Position numbers and translations under genes: made by a program. Shown in pieces: positions 1 through 11,788 of a stretch of 64,000 nucleotides of DNA. The stretch covers positions 1,173,219 to 1,237,218 of the forward strand of contig NW_015971539.1 in NCBI RefSeq assembly GCF_000182565.1, written 5' to 3'. How positions within the stretch are numbered: the stretch's first letter is position 1; every line of letters starts with the position of its first letter. A model generated the notes under the pieces. The model did no database searches. It was given only the letters and a program-made list of their open reading frames with translations, and had not been told where the DNA came from. The stretch comes from Spizellomyces punctatus DAOM BR117. Its lineage: Eukaryota; Chytridiomycota; Chytridiomycetes; Spizellomycetales; Spizellomycetaceae.

Positions 1-1354
1 AATAAACCTCGTTTCAAAGCTTTTTTGATCGGATAATGTGATAGATACTAGTAAAGCAGTCGATAATGAGCTTTATGAAAACCGCATGGAATCACAGGAG
101 CACAGTAGAAGGAGTAGTAGTCTGGGCGATTGCTTGTTATTTGTCGGGAGTTACAGGTCCATCAGTATCCAGATCATTCTCATCGAAAATTGTTTTTGAT
201 GAGTTGGCCAAATTGCTTGAGAGTCAGAACAAGAGAAGGGGAATGTGATGCGAAATCAACTCATCAGATGGCAAGAGACAGTCACTTTATCGCATGCATG
301 TAAATGGACCCATTTTCATATGGCCTTAGGGTAACTGACCTTGGGATATTCCCATACACGACACCATACTCTACTATAATCTACATATCCATAACAAGAG
401 ATGCCCAAAAACTTGGGACCGGCGATCATCACAGTCTACATCGCCTTTTTTTGAAGCTTTACAAGAGTCCAATCCTAATGCTGCTTTCCCATCTCACCTC
501 CTGTCCCTACTGCTTGCCATTCACAGTCTTTTACAAAGCATAACCATATTCATACCCATCCACCTCCTCAACACCCTCTCATATTCTAAAAGTTTGGTTT
601 TTGGAAAAAAATAAAAATACAGTGTGTGTGTCAAACAGGTTCGTTTTGTCTAGCATTCCGACCATGGAAAAGTTTGTAATCACTTTTGAAAACTATACCG
701 GTTTTTGATATCGGTTGATTTATGAAATTGTACTGTTGGAGTGAGTAGAAACGTGTACTAGTGCAAATGGCAGATACGAAGTAAAGAAGGAATCACACTT
801 TTATTCTGTCGCATTTTGTTTGAATATGGTGAATGGAATGCAAGGCATTGTTTTGAAAAGAGGTAATGATATCCATCTTGTCATTTTGCACATTTGTATC
901 GTCAGACCGGAAAAGGTCGTCCTGGGGAGCTTTCGCTACATAATCCAAATGAAGAAACTTTTCTTCCTACTTTTCTACAAGACGACCTACAAGAAAACAA
1001 TCCCAATCTCTCCGAAACCATCTCGAGAAAAAAAAAAAATGAGGCCCATTATAATTGGAAAACGTTGAACGAAGAAGGCTATCCCGTTGACGGTTTTTGG
1101 CAGGTGTGCGTGGAGGACAATCTGTTTTGACCCTTATGTCTATTCTTGCATAGTAATAGTATGTCATATTGGATCTACATCCTTTTTTTTTTGCTATTAC
1201 TTGTATCGCTCCACTCAGATGTAAACACTCGCAAAACCTCGTAACTACTCGCCTACCATCCCAGACTCACCTCATCATCATAGCAACATGGGCAAAACCC
1301 CCTCATTAGCAACAACCACACCACTGACCATTCACAACAGACTTACCTACCAGC
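1..1354. other. No confident gene (left edge)
   Basis: I see no gene that I can support here. A 60-codon plus-strand frame at 66-248 ending in KLLESQNKRRGM could be the last exon of a gene entering from the left. A second plus-strand stretch, about 905-1130, reads like protein (PNEETFLPTFLQDDLQENN and onward) and follows an intron-acceptor-like TCGTCAG, but I could not join it in frame to any upstream exon. The rest is AT-rich and includes the promoter of the reductase gene that starts at 1355. Confidence 0.5.
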
Positions 1355-2534
1355 ATGTCCTCTCCACCTCATGTACCAACATTTACACTCTCCAATGGTG
1401 TCCAACTCCCCTCACTAGGCCGTACGTACACTGACCCACACTCTCACACACTAAAAAACTAACATGCGTGGCGTTAGTGGGAACTTATCGACTCAAGGGA
1501 ACAGAATGCCGCGAGGTGGTCAAGAATGCACTTAAAGTTGGGTATAGGTTAATCGATACTGCTGCCGTCTACAAGGTAAACCAAAAAACGAAATCCTCTA
1601 TGTCTATGGAAAAAATGGGCTGACAAAAAGTAAAAAGAATGAAAGTGATGTGGGAGCGGCTGTACAAGAATTGGTAAATACTGGGGAAATTACCCGGGAA
1701 CAAGTATTCATTACGACCAAGATATGTGAGTTTTTAGAGTTTGTTTGATTATTGAGTTTGAGAGGGGCTAAGATTGCTTTTTGGATTTTAGCGCCCAAGG
1801 ATCAAGGATTTGATAAAGCGTATGCAGCGGGATTAACATGTCTTTCCAACCTCGGTCTATCTTGTACGTTTTACCTACCTCCCAAAACACCACACTACAA
1901 CCACATCACTGACATACACAAAACCATTTTCAGACATTGACCTCCTCTTAATCCACTGGCCAGGCACACAAGGCCGCAAACCCACCGACCCCCGCAACAC
2001 AACCAACCGTCAAGAATCCTGGCGAGCCCTCGAAAAACTCTACAAAGAAGGCCGAGTCCGCGCAATTGGTGTGAGTAATTTCACAGTGGAACATTTAAAA
2101 GGATTAATTAAAGTTGCCGAAATCGTACCCCATGTCAACCAAGTAAGTTCGTTCCCCCTCTCTATATCATTCCCACTATTTTTCTCGTATTCCGACATAC
2201 CCTACAGTTTGAATTCCACCCTTGTCTATACAAAACACAACACCCCCTCGTCACCTACTGCAAATCCACTCAAATCCAACCACAAGCCTACTCTAGTTTC
2301 GGTGAAGGCCACCTCCTCCACTCTTGTCTCAATTTAAACACCAAGTGCACACGAGCGCAAATCTTGTTGGTATGGGCGTTACGTCAATCCGTGGGAGTGA
2401 TTCCTAAAGCTAGTTCTTTGGAACGGTTGATTGAGAATTTGGGTGCTGTTGAATTGGATGAGGATGTGGAGGGCTTAGAGGTTTTGGATGGCGGGGAAAA
2501 GAGGTTTTGTTGGGATCCTACAAGTGTTATTTGA
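1355..2534 (+). CDS. Aldo/keto reductase, six exons
   Basis: This is an NADPH-dependent aldo/keto reductase of the AKR superfamily, reducing aldehydes or ketones, probably in the cytosol. The start is MSSPPHVPTFTLSNGVQLPS, the typical family opening strand. Five introns with clear GT-AG ends split it. The catalytic tetrad is present: Asp and Tyr in LIDTAAVYK, Lys in VFITTKI and His in LLIHWPG. The family signature GVSNFTVEHL follows, and the coenzyme-binding PKASSLERL lies near the C-terminus. The total of about 280 residues is normal for short fungal members. The specific substrate cannot be read from the sequence. It is convergent with CSTF1 across about 690 bp. Confidence 0.9.
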
Positions 2535-3223
2535 TTTGTTTTGTTTTATGGGTGTGGTATGGGTCTCTAGATTTCTTGTGTTGAATTTCCTTGATGTTGC
2601 TTTGATGGTTTGGATAAATAAGATTAGAACACCGACCGCTTATCGATGTTTGTATATCCCATGTCATTACTTTTCTGCTATTTAACTGTTTGGAACAGAG
2701 GGGTTTTCCCAAGGGATGTTTCAAAGATACCGACTATGGTTCCACACCCAAGACTCAACGATACTGAAAGCAGCTATGAATTGTTTTTTGTTACTTATGG
2801 GTTACCGCATGTGTTGAGTCTATCATAAGAATCCCTCAAGATCTCTTGTGTTAAATCTCCTTCGAGCGTAATGTCACAAACATGATCACCGTTTAGTAAC
2901 ACCATCCCATTACGTTTTCGTAATTACCGTGTGTTTGTCACAGCGTGTAACAGCCAACGTCTCCCCAATGATGTTTATAGTTCAAAGATACTGAACCATG
3001 GTTCCATACCTTGATGAGGCAAGTAAACTGAGGGGGGTATTGAATTGGTTTTTTTTTTTTGTTTTTTTGTCGTTTAGGACATGGTCATTCAGTTACAAAA
3101 AAGAGGCTACATCCATCCCGTACACATTTGCATTTGAAAACGTGCTAAAATGTCTGATGCCATGTGCCCCATGAGTCCAATTTACACCTTTGAACTTTTA
3201 AAAAAAAAAAGACTACCAGGTTT
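2535..3223. other. Convergent intergenic region
   Basis: This lies between the 3' ends of the aldo/keto reductase and CSTF1. It holds T-rich runs (for example around 3047-3065) and two imperfect copies of a phrase of the type TTTCAAAGATACYGAMYATGGTTCCA (about 2715-2750 and 2970-3005), each followed by sequence leading to a TGAATTGTTTTTT-like block. No gene seen. Confidence 0.4.
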
Positions 3224-5318
3224 TTATCTAGCCACCGTATCCTCACCCCAGTACTTTGCTCGATAATCATCACTACACAAACAAGAACAAAAAAAAATCA
3301 AAACTAAAGACCAAAAAACCAATGCAAAAGAACCAAAACTTTTTTTACCTGCAACTAACAAATCCATTCTCATTTGGACTCGCCACAATACATCGGATAG
3401 GCGCCATATGAGCTACCAGTTAAAATCAAATAAACAAAAACAATGCAACGGTATGCCCACAATCGTAGAAAAAAACGTACCGGGTATTCTTTTAAGCAAT
3501 GCGCCTAATCAAGGGTTGGAAACATATCCATTTCAGAAACAGCGTTTTATGAAAAAGACTGTACAACTCACCAGTTCTTGAATCCCATATAACAATAGCC
3601 CAATCATTCTCATCCGTACCCAACACAAAATCCTCATTATAATTAAACGTATTCGTAGTATAAACGTCCTAACCCGCCATGAACAACGATACTCACATCT
3701 CACTCAAATCAGTAAAAACATTACCTTTTGTACAGCCCCCGCAAACTCTTGCACAACATTCCCAGTATGCATATCCCATAACCTTCCAACAGAATCTAAT
3801 CCACAAGATAAAATGTATCGCCCACTTTTTGAGAATCGGACACTTGTCACTGGTTTGCCGGAATGGGCTGTTGTCATGGTTTTGATGCAGTCTCCGCTGA
3901 TTGTGTCCCAGATTTTAATGGTACCGTCTTCCCCCGCGGTGGCTACCAAAAAAATGCATCAGAATGTAAAGATATAATAAGAATACATTCTAATGTTCTT
4001 ACCAAATACTTTGCCAGATGGGGCATATCGCACCTACATTTCACATTGCATTACATTACAGATTCTCAGTACTAGTATTGTGCAATACGTACCTTATTGA
4101 TGGGCCCACTGTGTTTATCATTTGGATTGGGAGATGTAAAGCACTTTAATGTGTGAACATCAAAAATTCGGACAGCTTCATGGTCGGTTCCTATCACAAA
4201 AAACACTCGTTCATAAACACATTATCAGGATTATTATTTCATGGTTCATACCTGCTGCAAGGTAATCTCCAGATGGATGAAAATGAATCGATCGAACAAT
4301 GCTCGCATCCTATATAGAGCGTCAGACCGCCTTTCATGAAAACGCAAAAAAACCGATAAACGAACCTGCAAATATCGAAAACTCCGCTTAACATTCGGTT
4401 TCTGTATATCAAACAATTTGATACTCTGATCATGTGAACAGGAAGCCACCACCGTTCCATTCGGATGAAAATGCACATCATTCACAGGAGCTACGTGGTC
4501 ATATAGTGTGCGTATGACTGGTTTTTCTGGTGCACCGTCCCGATAGGCTGCTTTGATGCGGCTCACGTCGAGGACTTTTAGTGAGGAATCTTCTGATCCC
4601 GTTGCAACGTACTTGCCGTCCGCGCTAAATGCTAGCATGACCAGTGAGTTTGTTCATCATAGTTTGAGTAATTGATATCAGTCGTACCTGCCGCTCGACA
4701 TGATTCGCGATGTTGGGTACTGAACCAGGGAGTTAGGTTTGGAACGGGTTTAGGAGCTACATGACAAAAAAGTGCACCGTTAGCACAGTAAAAACAAAAT
4801 GCCTTGACCCGTCCAAATCATACCAAATCGCACCCCGCCATCCAAATCTGCAAGTGGTTCCTCATCTTCCTCGTCTTCAGATATATCCTCGGTAATATCT
4901 GCCGGTATAATATCCTCGCTATCATCTATTCAAAATCCGTTCTAGGTCAGACTCCGATTGCAATGTTACAACAAAAAGTGATCTACAGATCCACAACCAT
5001 TTTCACGAGCTATTCGACCGTGATAACAAAGTTCTGCGAGTCGGGGGGATGGGTCAAAGGATAAAGGCGTTTCGCTGGCTTCAGCGACAACTTGTGCAAT
5101 GGAATTCAAGCCATAATGTTGGAGCTGGCTGGAAAAGTAAAAAGAACGGAATGGATATGCGGCACTTTGAAATGAGATGTGCACATTACAAATTTGGCAT
5201 ACCTTATAATTAGAGGTAACACTTCCTCTCTTGGCATTTGATTGTCGAGGTCATCACCCGTATTTGAGTTGGTGTCCTCCATGGTCATGTTTTGAAAATC
5301 CCAACCCAATCCTTGCAT
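3224..5318 (-). CDS. CSTF1: Cleavage stimulation factor subunit 1 (CstF-50), WD40
   Basis: This is the fungal homolog of CstF-50, the WD40 subunit of cleavage stimulation factor, which acts in the nucleus in pre-mRNA 3'-end cleavage and polyadenylation. An N-terminal dimerisation region (PLIISQLQHYGLNSIAQ) is followed by WD40 repeats. Phrases diagnostic of the family are ATGSEDSSLKVLDVSRIKAA, PVIRTLYDHVAPVNDVHFHP, KLFDIQKPNVKRSFRYLQ and SGRYILSCGLDSVGRLWD. The last exon encodes CSDDYRAKYWG, matching the family end CSDDFRARFW. There are about nine short exons. The start is uncertain: in-frame ATGs lie at 5345, 5318, 5288 and 5282. It is divergent from the ABHD11-like gene with only about 120 bp between starts, so the two probably share a promoter. 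Confidence 0.93.
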
Positions 5319-5437
5319 TTCACTCCGTCCACAATTCCTATCCAACTTCTAAATATGACTCACGTGATCCAAGCCTCGATCGCGTCGCGTCTTGGCCAGC
5401 GTCTTGGAGCATTTATTTCATTCCTTGACCAACCAGC

Positions 5438-6568
5438 ATGCCTTTCCCATCTCTACGCCATACCACAAAGGCAGCATCCAATAACATCTCTCTTTTGCGA
5501 CGGTACATCTCAACTCACGAGCTCAGTCATAACTGGTACAAGCCAAAAACACAAACACATGTTGCCCCGATAGTCATTTTACATGGCTTGTTTGGGTCTA
5601 AGCAAAACTGGAGATCACTCTCAAAGTCCCTGTCAAATCGACTCGGAACGGATGTCATACCTGTTGACTTGCGGAATCATGGCGAGTCGTTTCATCATCC
5701 TGTCCATGATTATCCGGCCATGGCTGCGGATTTGAACGAGTTTCTTCGATCCCACCAACTGGATAACGTGAACTTGATTGGTCATTCCATGTGAGTGTTC
5801 AAACTGGTTTTCATATGAGCCTTGTGCTTTGACTGATGTGAATTCTATTTTTAGGGGGGGAAAAGGTTAGTCTATCCCCATATATAGCATAACATTCCTT
5901 AACTAATCGGTTGATCAAAAACCAGTTGCGATGCATTACGCACTATCTCATCCCGAACGTCTGGACCACCTCATCGTGGTGGACATGTCCCCAACAAATA
6001 GAAACTTGACTAGCGAGTTTGGATCTTACATTAAGGCAATGCATCAAGTTGAGAAAGCTAATGTGAAGAATCAGTCGGAGGCGGATAAGATCCTTGCTGA
6101 ATCGATCAATGTGAGTCTATTTAAACTACTTTTGGGTATTCTGCGTCATGTTAACCTGCCAACAACTAGTCTTTACCAATCCGCCAGTTCATTCTTACAA
6201 ATCTTAAAAAAGCGCCGGGCGAAAGTATCATGAAGTTCCGTATCAACCTCCAGGCCCTTGAACAGTCTTTGGAAAAGTTGTGGGAGTTCCCTTATGAAGG
6301 CACCGGCAAAACCTACGATGGTCCGGCGCTTTTTATTGCTGGAGCTAGAGCGGGTTATATAACGCAGTCAACACACCCTGTCATTAAAACTTACTTTCCT
6401 AATGCGGAAATAACGTCGTTAGATACTGGTCATTGGTAATTGCGTTGTTTGTTTGAGATTGATATCGAGGTGCTTATGAAATCTTTCATTACCATTAGGG
6501 TACATTCGGAAAAGCCGGATGACTTTGTTTCTCTAGTAACTTCATTTTTAACCACTGGGCAACATTGA
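5438..6568 (+). CDS. ABHD11/Imo32-type alpha/beta hydrolase, mitochondrial
   Basis: This is an alpha/beta-hydrolase of the ABHD11 family (yeast Imo32/Eat1 are relatives), usually mitochondrial and acting as a serine esterase or lipase. The N-terminus is basic and Ser/Arg-rich, consistent with a mitochondrial presequence. The oxyanion strand is PIVILHGLFGSKQNWRSLSK, then DLRNHGESFHH, the nucleophile elbow GHSMGGKVAMHYAL and the catalytic His in LDTGHWVHSEKPDDF. Exons are about 5438-5790, 5855-5865, 5926-6110, one from about 6172 to 6438, and a last one ending at 6568. The 11-nt second exon is needed to complete GHSMGGK in frame. Substrate not determinable from the sequence. Confidence 0.92.
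5855..5865 (+). other. 11-nt microexon in the ABHD11-type gene
   Basis: The upstream exon ends at 5790 after CATTCCAT before GTGAGT. The downstream exon starts at 5926 with TTGCGATGCAT after an AG. Only insertion of the 11 bases GGGGGGAAAAG, flanked by TTTTTAG and GTTAGT, restores the frame and yields GHSMGGKVAMH. It encodes the glycines just after the nucleophile serine. Confidence 0.88.
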
Positions 6569-6888
6569 TTTATAGACTTTGATTGGCATTTTTTTGACAA
6601 GGATTTTTGCATGTAGCTTGCTTGTCTTGCATTGGTTAGGACATTTATTTTTATTATATTGCGGTAGTTTTTTGGTGTCAGCAATACTAGTGCTGAACAC
6701 CAAGATGGGGAGACTCAGTGTCTGTGATTTCAATACGACCAGATTAGCTGGGAGTATCCAGAAATTTGATCTCATGTGTATCTTCGATGGGCAATTCCGA
6801 TCAACGTTTTGTATCAACCACATATTTACTGGAAATAAAAGTATGTACAGGTGAAAGGGCCTTGCGACTCCAAAAGTTTTCCGCCATC
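6569..6888. other. Convergent intergenic region
   Basis: Region between the 3' end of the ABHD11-type gene and the 3' end of the minus-strand coiled-coil gene. It is T-rich on the plus strand. No gene or repeat recognised. Confidence 0.4.
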
Positions 6889-7509
6889 TTATAGAAAAAC
6901 ACCTGTGTTATCCTCGACTATCCCTCCTTGACCACCTCCTGATTCCCGAGTACTTTCAGCATGATTCGAACCCACTGTTTCCCTAACTGCATTTCCAACC
7001 ACTTCGTCTTGCGATGGACTCTCTACTTCATTCGAAACTTGCACCCAGGTCCCATCCACGAGTTCTCTGTCGCACCCTCTTCCACCTGCTGACCCATTCG
7101 GCGGCGCTGCATCGCCGAGTAACTGTTTTATACGCTCTTCATATTTTCTGATAACTTGTATTTGTCGTTCAATCACTGCAACGTTCTCGTCGATTGCCTA
7201 TATTTCAGAATTTCAATACACGCAAAACATGTAACGAGAAATGCACGGGAATGACGGCACCTGGACAAAATCTGGGTCCCCCGGGTCAGAATCTCGCATT
7301 TCTTGATTTGAACGTAGTAATAGTTCGACAGAACGTCGTAGGCGGGCTGTTTCTTGTTGGAGCCACTCGGCATTGTCTTGGATTGTTCCACCCGCATCTT
7401 GTTGTGCACCTGCTGGGTTTGGTGGCTTTGGGTGCGAACCCCTTTGGGTTAGGTATATCCCTGGAGCTATTTCTACTTCTTCTGGGTATGCTCCGCGGTC
7501 ACCATTCAT
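6889..7509 (-). CDS. Hypothetical coiled-coil protein
   Basis: This two-exon gene (about 7509-7261 and 7197-6889) encodes about 180 residues that I do not recognise. The first exon begins MNGDRGAYPEEVEIAPGIYL and is proline/glycine-rich. A predicted coiled coil follows, WLQQETARLRRSVELLLRSN, and continues across the intron as FVQAIDENVAVIERQIQVIR. The C-terminal third is acidic and Ser/Gly-rich, probably disordered. The intron has proper ends and joins two frames with continuing heptad-like character, which supports a real gene. It is divergent from LST8 with 169 bp between the starts. No catalytic motif is visible; a scaffold or adaptor role would be a guess. Confidence 0.7.
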
Positions 7510-7678
7510 TGCGTATCTTTGGGGCCGTGAACGTTACGATAAATAATGTGGAATGATCTCACCAGACTTGGACTCTCACAGACTCGTCTTGTCATCGCAT
7601 TGTCAGGTGATCATGCTTGGGAACAGAATCAAGCGTTGTGCGCAGTAACCTATTCCCAAAAAGCAAATCTACCGCATA
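7510..7678. promoter_or_regulatory. Shared bidirectional promoter region
   Basis: A 169-bp gap separates the start codons of the minus-strand coiled-coil gene and plus-strand LST8, so both promoters must lie here or within the 5' ends. No TATA box is obvious. The call rests on geometry only. Confidence 0.5.
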
Positions 7679-9440
7679 ATGACCCCTCCTCCACCTGCTC
7701 CTGCTGCTAAACACGGAAGAGCACCCTCACATACAGTTCAACAACAACAACAACAACAACAAGGTCACTCACAACATCAGCAAATGCAACAACAAGGACA
7801 ACAACAGCAATCGCCACCGAATGTTACTGAAGTGGTCTTGGCGACGGCTGGGTATGACCATACCATACGGTTTTGGGAGGCTTTAAGCGGGATTTGTTTG
7901 AGGACTATACAGCATCCTGACTCGGTAGGTACGGGATTTGACGCGTTGATGATGGGTTTGGTGGGTTTGTCTTTTGGGATGGTGTCAGGAGGTAAATACG
8001 GTACATGGTCTCACCGGGCGATATGGACGAATTTAATCTGACGATGATGCATGATGACGATATCCTGCATACATGATGCTAAATCATCGTCATTCCCCTG
8101 TAGCAAGTGAACCGATTGGCAATATCTCCCGACAAGCGATATCTTGCGGCCGCAGGTAACGTACTTCAGTGCAGCGGATATCAGATGCGCATGGTAATAA
8201 GATTCTTTATGAAACGCATTAGGAAATCCACATGTGCGAATGTATGAAGTACAAACCAGCAACCCCAATCCCGTACGTTTTGCGGCCCACATCATTATAC
8301 AACGTTTGATGCGGATCTGATATCCAGCGATGATTACTTTTTTAAGATTACATCATTCGACGGACATACAGGCAATGTCACTTCTATAGGCTTTCAATCC
8401 GCAGGGCGCTGGATCGTAACCGGGAGTGAGGATGGAACTATAAAGATTTGGGATGTTAGGTTGGTACCCACAAACAAATCGTGGGATACGGTAAAAAAGG
8501 TTTTGATCAAACATATTCATAGAGCTCCCGGTATACAACGAGATTATGAGCTCAAATCCCCAGTAAACGATGTGATCATTCATCCCAACCAAGGAGAACT
8601 GATTTCCTGTGACCAAAATGGATCAGTGAAAGTATGGGATCTTGGCGAGAACGCTTGCACTCACGAGTTGGTAAGTAAAAATGTAGGGGATTGGGGGGGG
8701 GGGGTGCGAACTTTGTGTACCCGTAGCATGATAGGACGTCACCTGTGTTACGCCCTAAATTCTTATAATTAGTTTCCTGCATCATAATAGCTACCAGAGG
8801 AAGATACGCCGGCTCGATCGGTAACAATGGCTGCGGATGGTTCCATTCTTGTAGCGGCTAATAATAAGGTAGAGAACTACCTTGTCTCGTCCGCTTCCAT
8901 GTTTTTCGAATTTTGAAGTCTGACCCGACGTTAGGGCAACTACTACGTATGGAAAACCAAAACAACGGGTGACTTGACGCAACTGGAAGCATTGACAAAG
9001 GTTGCGGCTCATAGCAAGTATATTTCAAAATGCATGCTAAGTCCAGATACAAAGTAATCCCATGGCGTTTGTGAAAGTTTAGCGTAACGTAATTAACGCG
9101 TTCATTTGTAGGCTTCTCGCCACCTGCTCTGCGGATCACACTGTAAAGATTTGGAATACCGTAGATCACAAATTTGGATTAGAAAAAACATTGGCGGGTC
9201 ATCAACGATGGGTGTGGGACTGTGCCTTTTCAGCCGATTCCGCATATCTTGTGACGGGTAAATACGACTCTGATGGGAAGCATTCCTTCACGCAAGACAC
9301 TAAACCTTGTATCCTGCATTGTAGGATCCTCTGACCACTCTGCGCGATTATGGGATTTGGCGACTGGGGAGACTATCCGACATTATAATGGACACCAGAA
9401 AGCAGTAGTTTGCGTGGCGCTGCATGATGTCAGCATGTAA
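7679..9440 (+). CDS. LST8: LST8/mLST8, WD40 subunit of TOR complexes
   Basis: LST8 is the WD40 beta-propeller that binds the kinase domain of TOR in TORC1 and TORC2. The propeller is almost entirely recognisable: [108 protein letters not shown] and finally [16 protein letters not shown]. Several introns interrupt it and all joins I checked keep frame. The core is about the usual length. The odd part is an N-terminal extension of about 50 residues, proline-rich then glutamine-rich, that the family normally lacks. It ends 73 bp from the convergent DYNC2I2 gene. Confidence 0.95.
7739..7812 (+). repeat. CAA/CAG repeat encoding polyglutamine
   Basis: A run of CAA and CAG codons, interrupted by a few other codons, encodes the glutamine-rich N-terminal arm of LST8. 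It has two Q tracts separated by GHSQHQQM. Confidence 0.9.
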
Positions 9441-9513
9441 ATATTAAAGTCAAGACAATTGGATATGTCCACTCGAGCGCTATATACCATCTTTTTTTCA
9501 ATTTGATGCTACC

Positions 9514-11788
9514 TTATGTCCCCCCAAATACCCCCTCCCTCTCATCCAAACCCCCCAAAGTCTCCACAATCCTCATTTGCCAAAGATCATTGCTACTGGC
9601 CAATTGCGTACTTAATCGCCATATTCTAACCTCACCAGATCCATCCCCCGTCGCAAGATACTCTGGTCTTTTGGCATTGAAAGCCAGGCTGGTGCAAGAT
9701 ACCGATGCCTTTCCGGATCCTTCGAGTGTCGTGTGGGGAAGCGTCGGATTATGCTATTGTCAGGTGGTGGGATTAGTGAGACATTTTTTATTCGAGAGTA
9801 CTTTGCTTTAAACTTACGGCTAGATCATAAATGTAGACAAGTCCATCTGAAGACGTGCATGCAAAGACAGTAGCCCGCACAGGTGACCAATCGGCGCAGT
9901 ATATGGAACTTTGTGATGGTTCCAACGTACAAAGTTGTTTTGTCTGCAATGGATAAATAAGCTCCTTTGGATCCAACACGACAAATAATCCACAAAGGGC
10001 ACCGCATACCTCCAATACATTATATATTCTAACCAACCCATCACTCCCACAACTCAAAAACAAATTCCGGTGAAACGGCGAGCAAGCCATTGCTGTTACG
10101 GGACCGGTATGTGGTGTATAAGCAAACTGTATCGGGTTCGCCAAACGCGGGAGGGACACGGCGTTTGGCGGGATGGTCGTACTGACTGAGCGACTGCATT
10201 TGGCAATGTATCCAGCTTCTGTTCCGGTTAGGTAGATGGTAGGGTTTTCCGGTGGAAAGGAAATGGTTGTGCCTGACAGATATATTGAACGATTTTAGTG
10301 ATGATTTAGAGTGCTTATTGGTCGTTGAGTGACGTACCGCCAAGGATTGCGTCGGGTTTTGTGGGCCCGCCGGTGCGAAGGTGTCGGGGTATACTTCCAA
10401 TTTGCAATTGTGATCTATGGAAATGAGGTATTTACAAGACGCAAATGTAGATCTTCACAGTTTTGAAATAGGACGACATACCCGGATATCGGTGCTGCCA
10501 GCTTGTTTGCAAGGTCCCAGATTAGGACTTTACCATCGTTTCCTATGCTGACAATCTCCAAGGAGCAGGTGTCAGTTTAGCGGTCACATTGAGATGACGA
10601 ACGTTGGGTGAGTATCTTCCATGTCCTACCTGATACTGATCTACTTTTGGTCCCGGTATCCAAGCAATCTACAATGTTTTTCTAGATCTGTACACTTTGA
10701 GAATTATGAACAGGATTTCCTTACCTTTGCAACGGGTTCCTGATGTGTTAGATCGCTCATCTTGGACGCCGCTATGATCGGGTCATCTTCTGTATCGTTG
10801 GTTCGACAGACAAACACTTGACCTTGAGAAAGGCGATGATGATGTCAATCCAACTATGAGGCGAGTTCAAAGTAGCAGATAGGTACCATTGAATGTACCA
10901 CCAACAATGAGTGATGGATCCATTGGATGGAAAGATATGCACATCAAGCAGCTCTGTCCAATTTGAGATAAAAGTTAGACGCATCATGTACCTCCTTGCA
11001 CGCATCACATACCACCCCTACCAACCTCAACCTCCAATTCGAAAGCCGGCTCATCCGCCCCACTCTTGGTCGCCAAACTCCAGGTACATAACATCCCTTT
11101 ATGACTGCACCAGCTCTCATGGCCCCATTTTCCAAATGCAACTGCAATGGTAATCCCGTTCTTATTCCAAGAGAGATCACTGCAGAGCATGGATGGGTCG
11201 CGACGAGAATGTGAAAGGGTATGTTGGAGAGTTGTTGTGTTGATAGAGTCTTCCCAGTGGGCTGACCATCCTACAGTGCATACGACATGCAAGGTCAGCG
11301 AGGAAATGGAGAATACTTGCTTTACAGAACAATACCATCAAATGCGGTACTCTTGATGTTTTGGAGCAGTTGGGCCGAAACTGTTGATTCAACCTTTGCT
11401 AGAAAATCTACCATGGACCCACGATCGTAGTTGGTCAGCAGCTTAAACGATCTGTGGGGTTCAGGATCCGTTTGGACCTATTGCCAATCAATGTCAATTC
11501 ACAGAACAAGAAATAACGCAGTTTGCTAATGAACTGAATCTACGATAATGGTGATCCCCTGGTACTCTCACATACATCAACATCCAACTTTCGTAGCACC
11601 TGACAGGCAGCTTCTGCTGTCGTAACGGGTTCCGTTTGGGACGTTCCCTCCGTCATATGTTTCACTTTTTGCCATGTAGATGGAAGGTCGATGCATGTGC
11701 TTGGTATGGCTGGATGATCGGTAAATAGAGGTGAGGGTCCCATCTGGTTTTGGGTCGCTGGCAATGGTGCGCAGCGACGATCGGACAA
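9514..11788 (-). CDS. DYNC2I2: Dynein-2 intermediate chain DYNC2I2 (WDR34)
   Basis: This is the WD40 intermediate chain of cytoplasmic dynein-2, the retrograde intraflagellar-transport motor. Family-diagnostic phrases are SPFHRNLFLSCGSDGLVRIY, WSPVRATVFACTSSDGLVYI, YLATGDGSGEVRIWRLSTQL, NGITIAVAFGKWGHESWCSH, KGMLCTWSLATKSG and SFHPMDPSLIVGGTFNG. The N-terminal STWQKVKHMTEGTSQTEPV parallels the SQWRAV...SCQTA region of human WDR34; the SQTEP sequence there is a possible light-chain (LC8) docking site, by inference only. The gene is cut into many short exons. The start at 11788 (MSDRRCAPLPATQNQ) is my best choice but is unsupported. Its presence implies the organism makes a cilium. Confidence 0.9.

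Noticed and set aside
894-1130. Protein-like plus-strand frame containing PNEETFLPTFLQDDLQENN
   Set aside because: No start, no upstream exon in a matching phase, and no recognisable domain. It overlaps another open frame. Kept only as a note in the left-edge entry.
3704-9440. The idea that CSTF1 and LST8 are one duplicated WD40 gene
   Set aside because: Each has its own family-specific phrases over most of its length, and they differ in strand and in blade sequence.
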